From the NCBI RefSeq assembly GCF_014647675.1, contig NZ_BMPQ01000014.1, positions 139,484 through 203,483 on the forward strand: DNA of 64,000 nucleotides. The letters run 5' to 3'. Position 1 is the first letter of the stretch. The number at the start of each line of letters is the position of its first letter. Positions 1 through 8,883 of the stretch are shown here, in pieces. The position numbers and the translations under genes are program-made. The notes beneath the pieces were generated by a model, which saw nothing but the letters and a program-made list of their open reading frames with translations, made no database searches and was not told the origin of the DNA. Source of the stretch: Streptomyces flaveus (lineage in GTDB: Bacteria > Actinomycetota > Actinomycetes > Streptomycetales > Streptomycetaceae).

Positions 1-120
1 GGCGCTTGGCAAGCCGCTTGGTCGAGGTCCGCTCGCACACGGTCTCACCGGGGCGGGCGAGGCGCAGGCGGCTCCATGGAGCCCCCGATGAACCGCGTAA
101 CGATCTGAAGGAACGTGACA

Positions 121-1185
121 GTGAAACAGACCATGATGGCGGTCCGCCTGTTCGAACATGGCGGGCCCGAGGTGCTCAAGTACACAGAGGCGCCGATTCC
201 CGAGGTCGGCCCCGACGACATCCTGATGCGCGTGCACGCCACGGCCGTCAACAGTTGGGATCTGCGGTACCGCGCGGGCAACTTGCCGCAGCCTCTCCCG
301 GGACGGCCGCCGTGGCCTCTGCCGTTCCAGCTCGGCCGGGACGCGGCCGGTGAAATCGTCGCCACCGGCGAGAACGTCACCAGGTGGCGCCCCGGCGACA
401 GGGCGGTGCAGCTTCCGCATCCGCCGTGCCGTAACTGCGCCCTGTGCGTACGCGGGCTCGAAAACCTGTGCGTCGACACCGCCTACCCCGGACACCAGGT
501 CTTCGGCGGATACGCCGAGTACGTCGTGCGTCGCCAGGACGCGATCCTGCCCATCCCCGACGGCGTCGACTTCGGGACAGCCGCAGCCACCATGTGGACC
601 TACACCACCCCGCTCAACTGTGCGCGGCAGGCACCCGTCGGTCCCGGCGACACGGTGGTCATCACCGGCGCCAGCGGCGGGATGGCGATCGCCTGCGCAC
701 AACTGGCGAAGCTGAGCGGAGCCACCGCCATCGGCACCACCACCAAGCCGGACCGCGACGAAGCACTCAGGAAGCTCGGCTACGACCACATCCTGCACTC
801 CACCGATCCCCGACTGCCGGCACAGGTCAGGGAGCTGACGCACGGTCTGGGCGCCGACGCCGTCTGGGACTGTGTCGGCGGCAACGACTTCTTCCAGCTC
901 TCCCTTTCCTGCATACGGCTCGGCGGCACGGTCATCGTCCTGGGCACACCGAGCGGCCAGGGATCCCGGCTCGAGCTGGACGCACTCGCGCTCATCGGCC
1001 AGCAGGTGAGGATCGCCAGTGTGCGCGGCGCGACCTGGCGGGACCAGCAGCTGTGCCTGGAGCTGCTGGCGGCCGGAAGGATCAACCCGATCATCGACCG
1101 GGCCTACCCCCTGGCAGAGGCGGCGGAGGCCCACTCGTACCTGGAAAGCCAACGGCAGATCGGCAAAGTGCTCCTCCTGCCCTGA
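121..1185 (+). CDS. MDR-family zinc/quinone-type alcohol dehydrogenase
   Basis: Medium-chain dehydrogenase/reductase, predicted NAD(P)H-dependent oxidoreductase acting on an alcohol, aldehyde or quinone in the cytoplasm. The N-terminal GroES-like domain has the structural-zinc-type cysteine run (CRNCALCVRGLENLC) and the C-terminal half has a Rossmann fold with the VITGASGGM motif, a glycine pattern closer to quinone oxidoreductases than to classical ADH. About 354 residues is normal for the family. The start is placed at GTG 121 because GAAGGAA at 107-113 lies 7 bases upstream; GTG 115 would be too close and ATG 136 is a further alternative. It stands alone, followed by a gene remnant. The substrate cannot be told from sequence. 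Confidence 0.8.
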   Translation: MKQTMMAVRLFEHGGPEVLKYTEAPIPEVGPDDILMRVHATAVNSWDLRYRAGNLPQPLPGRPPWPLPFQLGRDAAGEIVATGENVTRWRPGDRAVQLPHPPCRNCALCVRGLENLCVDTAYPGHQVFGGYAEYVVRRQDAILPIPDGVDFGTAAATMWTYTTPLNCARQAPVGPGDTVVITGASGGMAIACAQLAKLSGATAIGTTTKPDRDEALRKLGYDHILHSTDPRLPAQVRELTHGLGADAVWDCVGGNDFFQLSLSCIRLGGTVIVLGTPSGQGSRLELDALALIGQQVRIASVRGATWRDQQLCLELLAAGRINPIIDRAYPLAEAAEAHSYLESQRQIGKVLLLP

Positions 1186-1250
1186 CACCCGGATCGATTG
1201 CTGACGCCCGCGGAAGGCGCGGTCAGCGCGCCACCGTCACGGCTGCCGGA

Positions 1251-1502
1251 AAGAGCAGCCCGCTCTGTGCCGGCCACCTCATCGAACTGCTCGACGACCC
1301 GGCGACCCGGCGCCGGATGGGCGAGGCCGGCCGGGAGATCGTCGCCGGCCACGGCGTCCGCCGTACGCTGGCCGCGTTCGAGGCCCTCTACCTCCACACC
1401 GCCGGTCACCCCGCGGCCACGACGGCCCTCCCCCTTCCCCTCCCCACCTCGGCGATGGAAAGCGAGCACGATGAGTACGCAGCGCGTTCTGGTCGTCGAT
1501 GA
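1251..1502 (+). pseudogene. C-terminal remnant of a family-4 glycosyltransferase
   Basis: This frame has no plausible start, but its translation contains HLIELLDDPATRRRMGEAG followed by REIVAGHGVRRTLAAFEALY, the hallmark C-terminal helix region of GT4 (GT-B fold) glycosyltransferases. The nucleotide-sugar site and the whole N-terminal domain are missing, so it is a dead 3' end. It overlaps the start of the downstream response regulator by about 30 bases in another frame. The fragment suggests an ancestral exopolysaccharide or glycosylation gene lost by deletion between the MDR gene and the two-component pair. Confidence 0.6.
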
Positions 1503-2175
1503 CGAACCCAAGATCCGCATGACCGTGCGCGGCTACCTGGAGGCGGACGGGTTCCACGTCATCGAAGCCGCGGACGGACCGTCCGCTCTGCAGGCGGTCA
1601 CCCGTGACCGGCCGGACCTGGTGGTGCTCGATGTGATGCTCCCGGGGCTGGACGGATTCCAGGTCCTGCGCCGTGTCCGGGAGGCGAGCCAGATCCCGGT
1701 GATCATGCTCACCGCCCGGGACGAGGAGGTCGACCGGCTGATCGGCTTCACCACCGGCAGCGACGACTACGTCACCAAGCCGTTCAGCCCTCGAGAACTG
1801 GCACTGCGCGTGCGCGCGATCCTGCGGCGCGCCGACAACCGGCCCGAGGCGGCCCACGAGGACGAGGTGCTGCGCTTCGACGGCCTGAGTGTCGATCCCC
1901 AGACGCGGACCGTCCTCGTCGACGCCGACCGGACCGTGGAGCTGTCCGCCCTCGACTTCGATCTGCTGTTCGCGCTGGCCCGGGTCCCCGGGCGGGTCTT
2001 CACCCGGCGCGGCCTGCTGGCCCAGGTGTGGGGCGAGGACTTCTTCGGCGACGAGCGCGTCGTGGACGTACACATCCGTACCCTGCGGCGCGCGCTGGGC
2101 GACGACGCGAGCGCACCGCGGTTCGTGGGCACCGTCCGCACCATCGGCTACCGGTTCATCGGGCGCCCCGGCTAA
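1471..2175 (+). CDS. OmpR/PhoB-family response regulator
   Basis: Two-component transcription factor of 234 residues. The receiver domain (about 5-115) has the acidic pair D10/D11, phospho-acceptor D54 in VVLDVMLPG, and switch residues T81 and K103 (KPF). The winged-helix Trans_reg_C domain (about 135-230) ends in the typical VRTIGYRF. The start is ATG 1471, preceded by a GGAA-type ribosome site; longer readings upstream would run into the glycosyltransferase remnant. The cognate histidine kinase begins 22 bases after the stop, so the two form an operon. Its target is not evident. Confidence 0.93.
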   Translation: MSTQRVLVVDDEPKIRMTVRGYLEADGFHVIEAADGPSALQAVTRDRPDLVVLDVMLPGLDGFQVLRRVREASQIPVIMLTARDEEVDRLIGFTTGSDDYVTKPFSPRELALRVRAILRRADNRPEAAHEDEVLRFDGLSVDPQTRTVLVDADRTVELSALDFDLLFALARVPGRVFTRRGLLAQVWGEDFFGDERVVDVHIRTLRRALGDDASAPRFVGTVRTIGYRFIGRPG

Positions 2176-2197
2176 CGGCCAGGAAGGACACCCGCCC

Positions 2198-3328
2198 ATG
2201 CCGCCCTCCCGCTTCCCGGCCTACCGCAAAAGTCGTGCGCGGCTGCGCCGACTCCAGGAGCGTCTGTCGCTGCGCAACCGGCTGGTGCTCTCGCACGTCA
2301 TGGTGCTCCTCCTGGCACTGCTGGCCATGGCGGCGATCAGCGCGCTGATCGAAGTGTGGCTCGGGTTTGACGACATCGAAGGCGACGTGGTCCTGCAGGT
2401 CGGTCTTTTGTTCGGAGTGGCCGCGGCTTTCCCGGCGTCCATCGCCCTGTCCCGGTTTCTGCTGCGTCCGCTCGACAGGGTCCGCGCCGCCACGCACCGG
2501 CTCGCCGAGGGGCACTACGACGACATCCTCGAAATCCCCAGCGAGCCGGGCCTGGCGGCGCTGGTCGAGGACGTGAACAGGCTGGCGGCAACCCTTGCCG
2601 ACACCGAACGCCGCCGCGCCCGGCTGATCTCCGAGGTCGCCCACGAGATGCGGACCCCCATCACCATCCTGCGCGGCCAGATCGAGGGCATGGCCGACGG
2701 CATCTTCGTCCCCGACGACGCGATGTTCGCCTCGCTCGCCGACGACCTGGACCGGCTGCAGCGCCTGGCGGGCGACCTCTCCAGCCTGTCCCGGTCGGAG
2801 GAGGGCGCCTTCGCTCTTCACCGCAAGCCCACCGACGTGGCCACGCTGGCACGGGCCACAGCCGAACGGCTGCGCCCCCAGTACGACGACCAGATGGTGA
2901 CCCTCAGCATGGACGCGGACACACCCGCCGTCGCCCTCTGCGACCCGGACCGGATCACCCAGGTCCTGGTGAACCTGCTCGGCAACGCACTGACCGCATG
3001 CGACCCCCACGGGCATGTGGCGCTGTCCGTGCACAGCGACCCGTATCCCGGGCACCACGTGATCGTCCGCATCGTGGACGACGGCATCGGCATCTCCGCA
3101 CACGACCTGGAGCGCATCTTCCACCGCTTCGAACGCCTTGAGCATCCCGGCCGGCCCGCTGCCGCCGGCGGCAGCGGCATCGGCCTGACCATCGCCCGGG
3201 GCATCGCCCGAGCCCACGGCGGAGACATCGCCGCCGAATCGCCGGGACCGGGCAAGGGGGCGATGTTCACCCTGCGCCTACCGCAGGAACCCGCCCCAGG
3301 GACCGACACGGCTGAGGTCTCCCACTGA
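2198..3328 (+). CDS. Sensor histidine kinase (HisKA/HATPase_c)
   Basis: Membrane sensor kinase of 376 residues, partner of the preceding OmpR-type regulator. Two predicted membrane helices (about 29-51 and 66-87) enclose only a very short extracytoplasmic loop, so it probably senses membrane state or an intramembrane signal. A HAMP linker (about 88-140) leads to the H-box SEVAHEMRTPIT with phospho-acceptor H149, then the N-box NLLGNA, G1 box VDDGIGI, F box and G2 box GGSGIGLTI. The start ATG 2198 has a strong AGGAAGGA 10 bases upstream. The C-terminus is complete. The small loop recalls BaeS/CpxA-like envelope or drug sensors, but that is only analogy. Confidence 0.92.
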   Translation: MPPSRFPAYRKSRARLRRLQERLSLRNRLVLSHVMVLLLALLAMAAISALIEVWLGFDDIEGDVVLQVGLLFGVAAAFPASIALSRFLLRPLDRVRAATHRLAEGHYDDILEIPSEPGLAALVEDVNRLAATLADTERRRARLISEVAHEMRTPITILRGQIEGMADGIFVPDDAMFASLADDLDRLQRLAGDLSSLSRSEEGAFALHRKPTDVATLARATAERLRPQYDDQMVTLSMDADTPAVALCDPDRITQVLVNLLGNALTACDPHGHVALSVHSDPYPGHHVIVRIVDDGIGISAHDLERIFHRFERLEHPGRPAAAGGSGIGLTIARGIARAHGGDIAAESPGPGKGAMFTLRLPQEPAPGTDTAEVSH

Positions 3329-3619
3329 CACCCACGTGTCCGCCGACACGGAGCGACGTCCCGGTGGGCGCCCGCAGCCGGATGTACTTGTACCGCGACG
3401 CGGAGGTGGGCGGCTCGACGGATCCGCAGCTCACGGCCCTCTCGAGCCAGTGGTCAACCTCGCTCGAGCATGGCGAGCGACGACGAGCGTCACCCCACGG
3501 TCGTTGCCGTCGGCAGCGGCGTACCGCGGTCGTGGTACACGCAGTGACCGCCGTAGGGCGACGCGAAAGGCGACCGTCTTGCAAGAACCTTGAGGCCTAA
3601 AACAACCCGGAGGTGGATT

Positions 3620-4558
3620 GTGATCGAGGTGAACGGCCTCAGTAAGAGGTACGGGGACAAGCTCGCGGTCGACGCGCTGAGCTTCACCGTGCGTCCTGGA
3701 GTGGTGACGGGCTTCCTCGGGCCCAACGGCGCGGGCAAGTCGACCACGATGCGGATGATCATGGGCCTTGACCGGCCGTCGTCCGGCACGACGCGCATCA
3801 ACGGCCGCCCGTACGAGCAGCACAAGGCCCCGCTGCAGGAGATCGGGGCCTTGCTGGAAGCGAAGTCGATCCACCCCGGTCGTTCGGCCTATCACCACCT
3901 GCTGGCTCTGGCGGCGAGCAACGGCATCGGCAAACGGCGGGTGCTGGAGGTGATCGACATGGTCGGGCTTACGGAGGTGACCCGCAAGCGTGCGGGCGGC
4001 TTCTCGCTGGGCATGGGGCAGCGGCTGGGCATCGCCTCGGCGCTGCTCGGTGATCCGCAGGTCGTCATGCTGGACGAACCGGTCAACGGCCTTGATCCCG
4101 AAGGGGTGTTGTGGATCCGCAACCTGTTGAAGGATCTCGCGGACCGGGGCCGGACGGTCTTCGTTTCCTCTCACCTGATGACCGAGATGGCGTTGATCGC
4201 CGAGGACCTGATCGTGATCGGACGGGGGCGGCTGCTGTCCGCCGGTCCGCTCGCCGAATTCATCGCCGGGTCCTCCAGCCGCAGCGTACGGGTGCGCTCA
4301 CCGCAGGCCGCGGACCTGCGTGCCCTGCTGCTGGGCGACGACGTCACGGTTTCGACCAGCGAGCCCGGTGTACTGGACGTCACCGGACTGGAGGCGGCCG
4401 AGATCGGTGAACGCGCCGCGGCCGCCGGCGTGGTCCTGCATGAGCTGTTCCGTCAGGAGGCCTCGCTGGAAGAGGCGTTCATGGAGCTGACCCACGACTC
4501 CGTCGAATACCACGCCACCACCGCGGAGCCCGTCACGACGGGAAGGACGAACCGATGA
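3620..4558 (+). CDS. ABC-2 exporter ATP-binding protein
   Basis: ATPase of an ABC-2-type exporter, 312 residues, cytoplasmic. It has Walker A GPNGAGKST, a slightly divergent signature FSLGMGQRLGIA in place of LSGGQ, Walker B VVMLDEPVNGLDP and the H-loop SSHLM. This pattern is usual in the bacitracin/antimicrobial-peptide and drug-resistance exporters of actinomycetes. The start is GTG 3620, with GGAGG at 3609-3613 placed 6 bases upstream; an upstream in-frame start lacks a ribosome site. Its stop overlaps the start of the permease gene (ATGA), indicating translational coupling. The 290 bases upstream hold no gene that I recognise. The exported substrate is unknown. Confidence 0.92.
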   Translation: MIEVNGLSKRYGDKLAVDALSFTVRPGVVTGFLGPNGAGKSTTMRMIMGLDRPSSGTTRINGRPYEQHKAPLQEIGALLEAKSIHPGRSAYHHLLALAASNGIGKRRVLEVIDMVGLTEVTRKRAGGFSLGMGQRLGIASALLGDPQVVMLDEPVNGLDPEGVLWIRNLLKDLADRGRTVFVSSHLMTEMALIAEDLIVIGRGRLLSAGPLAEFIAGSSSRSVRVRSPQAADLRALLLGDDVTVSTSEPGVLDVTGLEAAEIGERAAAAGVVLHELFRQEASLEEAFMELTHDSVEYHATTAEPVTTGRTNR

Positions 4559-5391
4559 GCACCACAGACCTCGCCCCGCAGGACACGAACAGGACAGAAC
4601 GCCGGTCGGCGGACCGTCAGCGGGTCACCTTTCCGCGGGTCGTCCACATGGAATGGATCAAACTGCGGTCGCTGCGCTCGACGACCCTCACGCTGGCGAT
4701 CACGGTCGCCCTCCTCATCGGCTTCGGCCTGCTGTTCAGCAGCGTGGTCGGCTCGGGAGAGGGCCCCGACCAGGAGGACTTCAGCGACCCGACCTCGATC
4801 ACCCTGGGCGGCGTGATGCTCGCCGCGCTGGCCACCGCGGTGCTCGGAGTCCTGATGAGCGCCGGTGAGTACGCCACCGGAACCATCCGCGCCACGCTCG
4901 CCGCAGTCCCCTCACGCCTGCCGGTGCTGTGGGGCAAGGTGGTCGTCTTCGCCGCGGTGAGCTTCGTACTCATGTTCATCGCGGCCCTGGGTGCCTTCCT
5001 GCTCGGCCAGTCGGTCCTGTCCTCCCGCGACATGGACACCGCCGCGCTGTCGGATCCGGGGGTGTTCCGCGCGGTCATCGGCGCGGCGGTCTACCTGACC
5101 GGAGCCGGCCTGATCGGTCTGGCGGTCGGCGCCCTGCTGCGCAACACCGCCGGGGCGATCACCCTCGTGGTGGGCGCGCTGTTCGTGGTGCCCGGCCTGA
5201 TCCAGCTGTTGCCCAGCAGCTGGAACGACGCCATCGGCCCGTACCTGCCGTCGAACGCGGCGAACGCGTTCATGGCGGTGCAGACGGAGAGCGGCTCACT
5301 GTCATCCGGGTCCGGACTGGCGGTGTTCGCCGTGTACATCGTGGTACTCCTGGCCGGCGCGGCCGTCCTGCTCAAGCGACGCGATGCCTGA
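4555..5391 (+). CDS. ABC-2 family exporter permease
   Basis: Integral membrane partner of the preceding ATPase, 278 residues with about six hydrophobic segments: one near residue 50, a pair around 85-110, one near 125-150, and the last near residue 260. A hydrophilic N-terminus of about 40 residues precedes the first helix. The MEWIKLRSLRSTTLTL start of the first helix is characteristic of actinobacterial ABC-2 permeases encoded next to bacitracin-type ATPases. It overlaps the ATPase gene by four bases. The NarL-type two-component pair downstream is the likely regulator, as such pairs commonly control adjacent ABC-2 exporters. Confidence 0.88.
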   Translation: MSTTDLAPQDTNRTERRSADRQRVTFPRVVHMEWIKLRSLRSTTLTLAITVALLIGFGLLFSSVVGSGEGPDQEDFSDPTSITLGGVMLAALATAVLGVLMSAGEYATGTIRATLAAVPSRLPVLWGKVVVFAAVSFVLMFIAALGAFLLGQSVLSSRDMDTAALSDPGVFRAVIGAAVYLTGAGLIGLAVGALLRNTAGAITLVVGALFVVPGLIQLLPSSWNDAIGPYLPSNAANAFMAVQTESGSLSSGSGLAVFAVYIVVLLAGAAVLLKRRDA

Positions 5392-5512
5392 GTCCGATGC
5401 CTGAGTACATCGCCGCCGGCACTCCGCCCACCCGCTCGTACCCCTCTGGCATACGGGCGGGTGGTCCCGTCCGCCGGTACAAGGGGACTCGGTACGAGGG
5501 GACGGTGCAGCC

Positions 5513-6769
5513 GTGACCGGCCCGGCGGCGTGGCGACGGGTGACCGGCGTCGAGCCACGCCTGCTGGACGCCGCCCTCGCCGCCGTCGTGGGCGTCGGCG
5601 GCCTGCTCTACCTGCTGATCGGACGAGGGCCCGACGGCGAAGCACCGTCAGGTGCCGACGCCGTTGCCGCCGGGGCCGCGGTCCTCCTCCTGCTGGCCCG
5701 CCGACGGGCACCGCTTCCCGTCCTGGCGCTGACGGTGCTCGGCGAGACCTCCTTCACCGTCCTCGCCTCCCGTCCATCACCCGTGCTCGCCGTCACCGCG
5801 TTCATCGCGGTCTACACCGTGGCCCGTACGGTCCGGCGTCGGACCGCGGTGATCGCCGCCGCCCTCACGGCCACCGCGCTGTACGTCGTCGTCGCCTATC
5901 CGATGGACTCGGCCTCCGACCCGGAGGGCGGCGCCGTGTTCGCCTGGGTCGGCACGTTCGCCGCTGTCGGGGGCACCGTGCGCACCTGGCGCGACTACAC
6001 GGCCGCGATGGAGGAGCGGGCGCAACGTGCGGAGGCGAGCAAGGAAGTGGAGGCCCGCCGCCGGGTCGCCGAGGAGCGGCTGCGCATCGCCAGGGAACTC
6101 CACGATGTGGTCGCCCACCACATCGCCCTGATCACCATTCAGGCGGGCGTCGCCGGACACTTCCTGCGTGACCGGCCGGACCGGGCAGAGGTGGCACTCG
6201 GCCACATCCGCGAAGGCGGCCGCACGGTGCTGGACGAACTGGGCTCGCTGCTACACGTACTACGACAGTCCGGCGACGAGACGGACGAGGCGCAGCCGAC
6301 GGAACCCGTGCCCGGTCTGTCCCGCCTCGGACGGCTCATCGAATCGCTGGCCGCCGCCGGGCTGAGCGTCCGCCACCGGCAGGCCGGCCGACCGCGCCCC
6401 CTGCCGACCGCCGTCGATCTGGCCGCCTACCGCGTCATCCAGGAGGCGTTGACCAACGCCCACAAGCACGGCGCCGACGCCGTGGCTGACCTGCTCGTCG
6501 ACTACCGGACCGACGCGCTGCACATCGAGATCTCCAACCCGGTACGCACCGGCCCGGTCCCGGACGCCCAGGGCACCGGCCACGGGCTGACGGGCATGCG
6601 TGAGCGCGCCCACGCGGTCGGCGGCAGCTTCCACGCCGGAACGGGCGCCGACGGTCGTTTCCGCCTCGACGTGCGTCTGCCGCTGCCGGAGACCGAAACA
6701 CCGGCGGATGCTCCGAGCGGATCTGCCGCAGAGACGGCTGCAACGACCGTGCAGGAGAGACCCGCATGA
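5513..6769 (+). CDS. NarL-type sensor histidine kinase (HisKA_3)
   Basis: Sensor kinase of 418 residues with four or five hydrophobic helices in the first 160 residues and no sizeable extracellular domain. A short coiled linker precedes the HisKA_3 dimerisation motif RIARELHDVVAHHIALI with phospho-acceptor H197. The ATPase domain contains the N-box EALTNAHKHG and the GTGHGLTGMRER glycine motif. The chosen start is GTG 5513. The stop overlaps the regulator start (ATGA). Kinases of this DesK-like group typically work with a LuxR-type regulator to control a neighbouring ABC-2 exporter, which fits the genes immediately upstream. Confidence 0.92.
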   Translation: MTGPAAWRRVTGVEPRLLDAALAAVVGVGGLLYLLIGRGPDGEAPSGADAVAAGAAVLLLLARRRAPLPVLALTVLGETSFTVLASRPSPVLAVTAFIAVYTVARTVRRRTAVIAAALTATALYVVVAYPMDSASDPEGGAVFAWVGTFAAVGGTVRTWRDYTAAMEERAQRAEASKEVEARRRVAEERLRIARELHDVVAHHIALITIQAGVAGHFLRDRPDRAEVALGHIREGGRTVLDELGSLLHVLRQSGDETDEAQPTEPVPGLSRLGRLIESLAAAGLSVRHRQAGRPRPLPTAVDLAAYRVIQEALTNAHKHGADAVADLLVDYRTDALHIEISNPVRTGPVPDAQGTGHGLTGMRERAHAVGGSFHAGTGADGRFRLDVRLPLPETETPADAPSGSAAETAATTVQERPA

Positions 6770-7440
6770 CCATCCGTGTCCTGCTCGCCGACGACCAGGC
6801 CCTCGTCCGTGTCAGCTTCCGCATGATCATCGAGTCGGAACCGGACCTGGAGGTCGTCGGTGAGGCGGCGACGGGCGAGGAAGCGGTCAGGCTGGCCCGC
6901 AGCACTCTCGCCGACGTCGTGCTGATGGACATCCGGATGCCCGACATGGACGGCCTCGCCGCCACCGGCGCCATCACAGCCGACGACGACCTCGCAGGCG
7001 TACGGGTGCTGATCCTGACGACCTTCGAAGCGGACGAATACGTCTTCCAGGCGCTGCGTGCCGGGGCCAGCGGCTTCCTCGGCAAGGGCGTGGAGCCCAC
7101 CGGCCTCCTCGACGCCATCCGTCTGGTCGCCCGGGGCGAGGCACTGCTGTCACCGAAGGCGACCAGGGCGCTCATCGCCCGCTACCTCTCCGTACCGGAT
7201 CCCAAAGGCCCTTCGGTGCCGGAACTGACGAGCCTGACCGAACGCGAGCGTGAAGTGTTCGTCCTCGTGGCCGCCGGTCTCTCCAACGACGCCATCGCCG
7301 AACGTCTCCACGTCTCGCCCTGGACCGCCAAGACCCACGTGAACCGCATCATGGCCAAGCTCGGTGCCCGGGACCGCGCCCAACTCGTCGTGATCGCCTA
7401 CCAGACCGGCTTCGCACGGGGCCAAGGGCCGGTACTCTGA
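6766..7440 (+). CDS. NarL/LuxR-family response regulator
   Basis: Two-component DNA-binding regulator of 224 residues. The receiver domain carries D9/D10 and phospho-acceptor D55 in VLMDIRMPD, with K105 in the usual switch position. The LuxR-type helix-turn-helix lies at about residues 155-215 (LTEREREVFVLVAAGLSN, then HVSPWTAKTHVNRIMAKL). It overlaps the kinase gene by four bases, so the pair is co-translated. By position it is the probable regulator of the ABC-2 exporter upstream. Confidence 0.93.
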   Translation: MTIRVLLADDQALVRVSFRMIIESEPDLEVVGEAATGEEAVRLARSTLADVVLMDIRMPDMDGLAATGAITADDDLAGVRVLILTTFEADEYVFQALRAGASGFLGKGVEPTGLLDAIRLVARGEALLSPKATRALIARYLSVPDPKGPSVPELTSLTEREREVFVLVAAGLSNDAIAERLHVSPWTAKTHVNRIMAKLGARDRAQLVVIAYQTGFARGQGPVL

Positions 7441-7447
7441 CTAAAAT

Positions 7448-7498
7448 AGTCAGTCTCTCTGACTCTTAGAGGTTCAAACTCAGTCAGAGCACCTGACG
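7448..7498. promoter_or_regulatory. Paired AGTCAG-N5-CTGACT palindromes ahead of the marR gene
   Basis: Two 17-bp inverted repeats lie between the response-regulator stop and the MarR start. Site 1 at 7448-7464 is a perfect AGTCAG-TCTCT-CTGACT. Site 2 at 7482-7498 is AGTCAG-AGCAC-CTGACG with one mismatch. Their centres are 34 bases apart. The same motif recurs twice upstream of the secreted SnoaL gene (8884-8933). MarR proteins bind palindromes of this length, so autoregulation by the adjacent MarR protein is the natural inference. Confidence 0.7.
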
Positions 7499-7530
7499 AT
7501 TCCCGAGAAAATTGAAGGAGTCGTGGCCGC

Positions 7531-7971
7531 ATGACCGACCAGCTCGACATCGGGTCCCTGCTCTTCATCGCCTACCGGGCGATGGGCGACCGGGTCTTCG
7601 CCGCCATCACCGAGGCCGGGTACGACGACGTCACCATGGCGCAGTTCAAGCTCCTGCAGCGCATCAACGCCGACGGCACCCGCCTCAGCGAACTCGCCGA
7701 GGCCACACAGGTGACGAAACAGACCGCCGGCTACCTGGTCGACCAGTTGGAGGCCGGCGGATACGTGGAGCGCGGCCCGGATCCCACGGATGCCCGCGCC
7801 CGGCTGATCCGCCAGACTGGCAAGGCACAGGCCATACACCCCATCGCCGTTGCGGCGATCGCCGAGATCGAGGCCGAGTGGACCGCCCACCTCGGCAAAC
7901 GTCGCATGGACCAGCTGCGCGACGGCCTCGCAAGGCTCCGCGAGATCACGGACCCGTACCTCGGCCGGTGA
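7531..7971 (+). CDS. MarR-family transcriptional regulator
   Basis: Dimeric winged-helix repressor of 146 residues, cytoplasmic. The wHTH occupies about residues 35-95 (KLLQRINADGTRLSELAEA, then QVTKQTAGYLVDQLEAGGYV), followed by the wing DPTDARARLIR with the conserved D and R residues of the family. AAGGAG lies 10 bases before the ATG. Two AGTCAG-N5-CTGACT palindromes precede the gene and two more precede the secreted SnoaL gene 1 kb downstream, which suggests that it represses itself, the methyltransferase next to it and the SnoaL gene. The ligand is unknown; MarR proteins usually respond to phenolics or oxidants. Confidence 0.92.
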   Translation: MTDQLDIGSLLFIAYRAMGDRVFAAITEAGYDDVTMAQFKLLQRINADGTRLSELAEATQVTKQTAGYLVDQLEAGGYVERGPDPTDARARLIRQTGKAQAIHPIAVAAIAEIEAEWTAHLGKRRMDQLRDGLARLREITDPYLGR

Positions 7972-8013
7972 GGCCGTCCATCGCGACCGAAGCAGACGAC
8001 GGGAGAGGCCGAG

Positions 8014-8805
8014 ATGCCCGAGTACTCGTTGGCCCTCAGTGACGCGGAGATCGAGCGGTACCAGCTCATGGCCGAAGCCGCCGAGCGGAGGGAACGTGAC
8101 CTGTGGGTCGCCGCAGGAGCGGCCCCCGGTGCGCGGATCGCGGATGTGGGATGCGGACCCGGCGCGATCGCGGTGCGGCTGGCGAAGACGGCCGGCCCGG
8201 ACGGCGCTGTGTGGGCGGTCGACCGGGACGGCGACGCGCTGTCCGTTGCCTCCGTCCTTGCCGAGAAGGCCGGGGTGCGGGTGCACACGGCGACCGGGTC
8301 CGCCGACGCCACCGGGCTGCCCGCCGGAACCTTCGACCTGGTGATGCTCCGGCATGTCCTGGCCCACAACGGTGGCCGTGAGCAGGCGATCGTCGACCAC
8401 CTCGCCACACTGGCCAGGCCGGGCGGCGGTGCCGTGTACCTCGACGACATCGACGCCGACTCCTTCCGGCTGCGCGGAGCCCCAGCGGCGTACGAGGAGA
8501 TGGACGAGCGGTACCGCGAACTGCACCGCCGCCGAGGCAACGACCTCACCATCGGCACCCGGCTCGACGAACTGCTCACCTCGGCCGGCCTGGAGCTCGT
8601 CGCCTTCGAGGGGCACATCGATGTGATCACGCCGCCGGGTATGCGCGGCCCGGCCTGGGCCGCCCGCGACGCCATGATCGTCGAAGGCCTGGTCACGCCG
8701 GAGGACATCGCCCGCTGGGACGAGGCCTTCTGCAGGGCCGAACACGACGGGCGCGAGGTCAGGTTCTTCGGCGCCAACTTCGTCGCCTTCGCCCGGCGCC
8801 CCTGA
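8014..8805 (+). CDS. Class I SAM-dependent methyltransferase
   Basis: Predicted S-adenosylmethionine methyltransferase of 263 residues. The SAM-binding motif I is ADVGCGPG at residues 43-50; an acidic residue after the second strand (AVDRD) and a motif II/III region (FDLVMLRHVLAH) follow. This arrangement matches the UbiE/COQ5-like Methyltransf_11/25 group. The ATG has GGGAGAGG about 9 bases upstream. It follows the marR gene by about 40 bases and is probably co-transcribed with it. The substrate is not predictable; a small aromatic or quinone is plausible given the MarR context. Confidence 0.85.
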   Translation: MPEYSLALSDAEIERYQLMAEAAERRERDLWVAAGAAPGARIADVGCGPGAIAVRLAKTAGPDGAVWAVDRDGDALSVASVLAEKAGVRVHTATGSADATGLPAGTFDLVMLRHVLAHNGGREQAIVDHLATLARPGGGAVYLDDIDADSFRLRGAPAAYEEMDERYRELHRRRGNDLTIGTRLDELLTSAGLELVAFEGHIDVITPPGMRGPAWAARDAMIVEGLVTPEDIARWDEAFCRAEHDGREVRFFGANFVAFARRP

Positions 8806-8883
8806 GGGTCGGGATGAGGCGCTGCTCCCTGGGCGTCTGACAGCTCGGCGTCCGGTCACAGCTCCTGCGAGCTCCTTGACGAT

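Noticed and set aside
1..114. Possible partial gene at the left edge
   Set aside because: Short readings on both strands are low-complexity Arg/Pro-rich and match no family; no ribosome site fits.
3329..3619. A short plus-strand reading (MYLYRDAEVGGSTDPQ...) before the ABC ATPase
   Set aside because: No recognisable family and no conserved features; the composition looks like out-of-frame GC-rich DNA.
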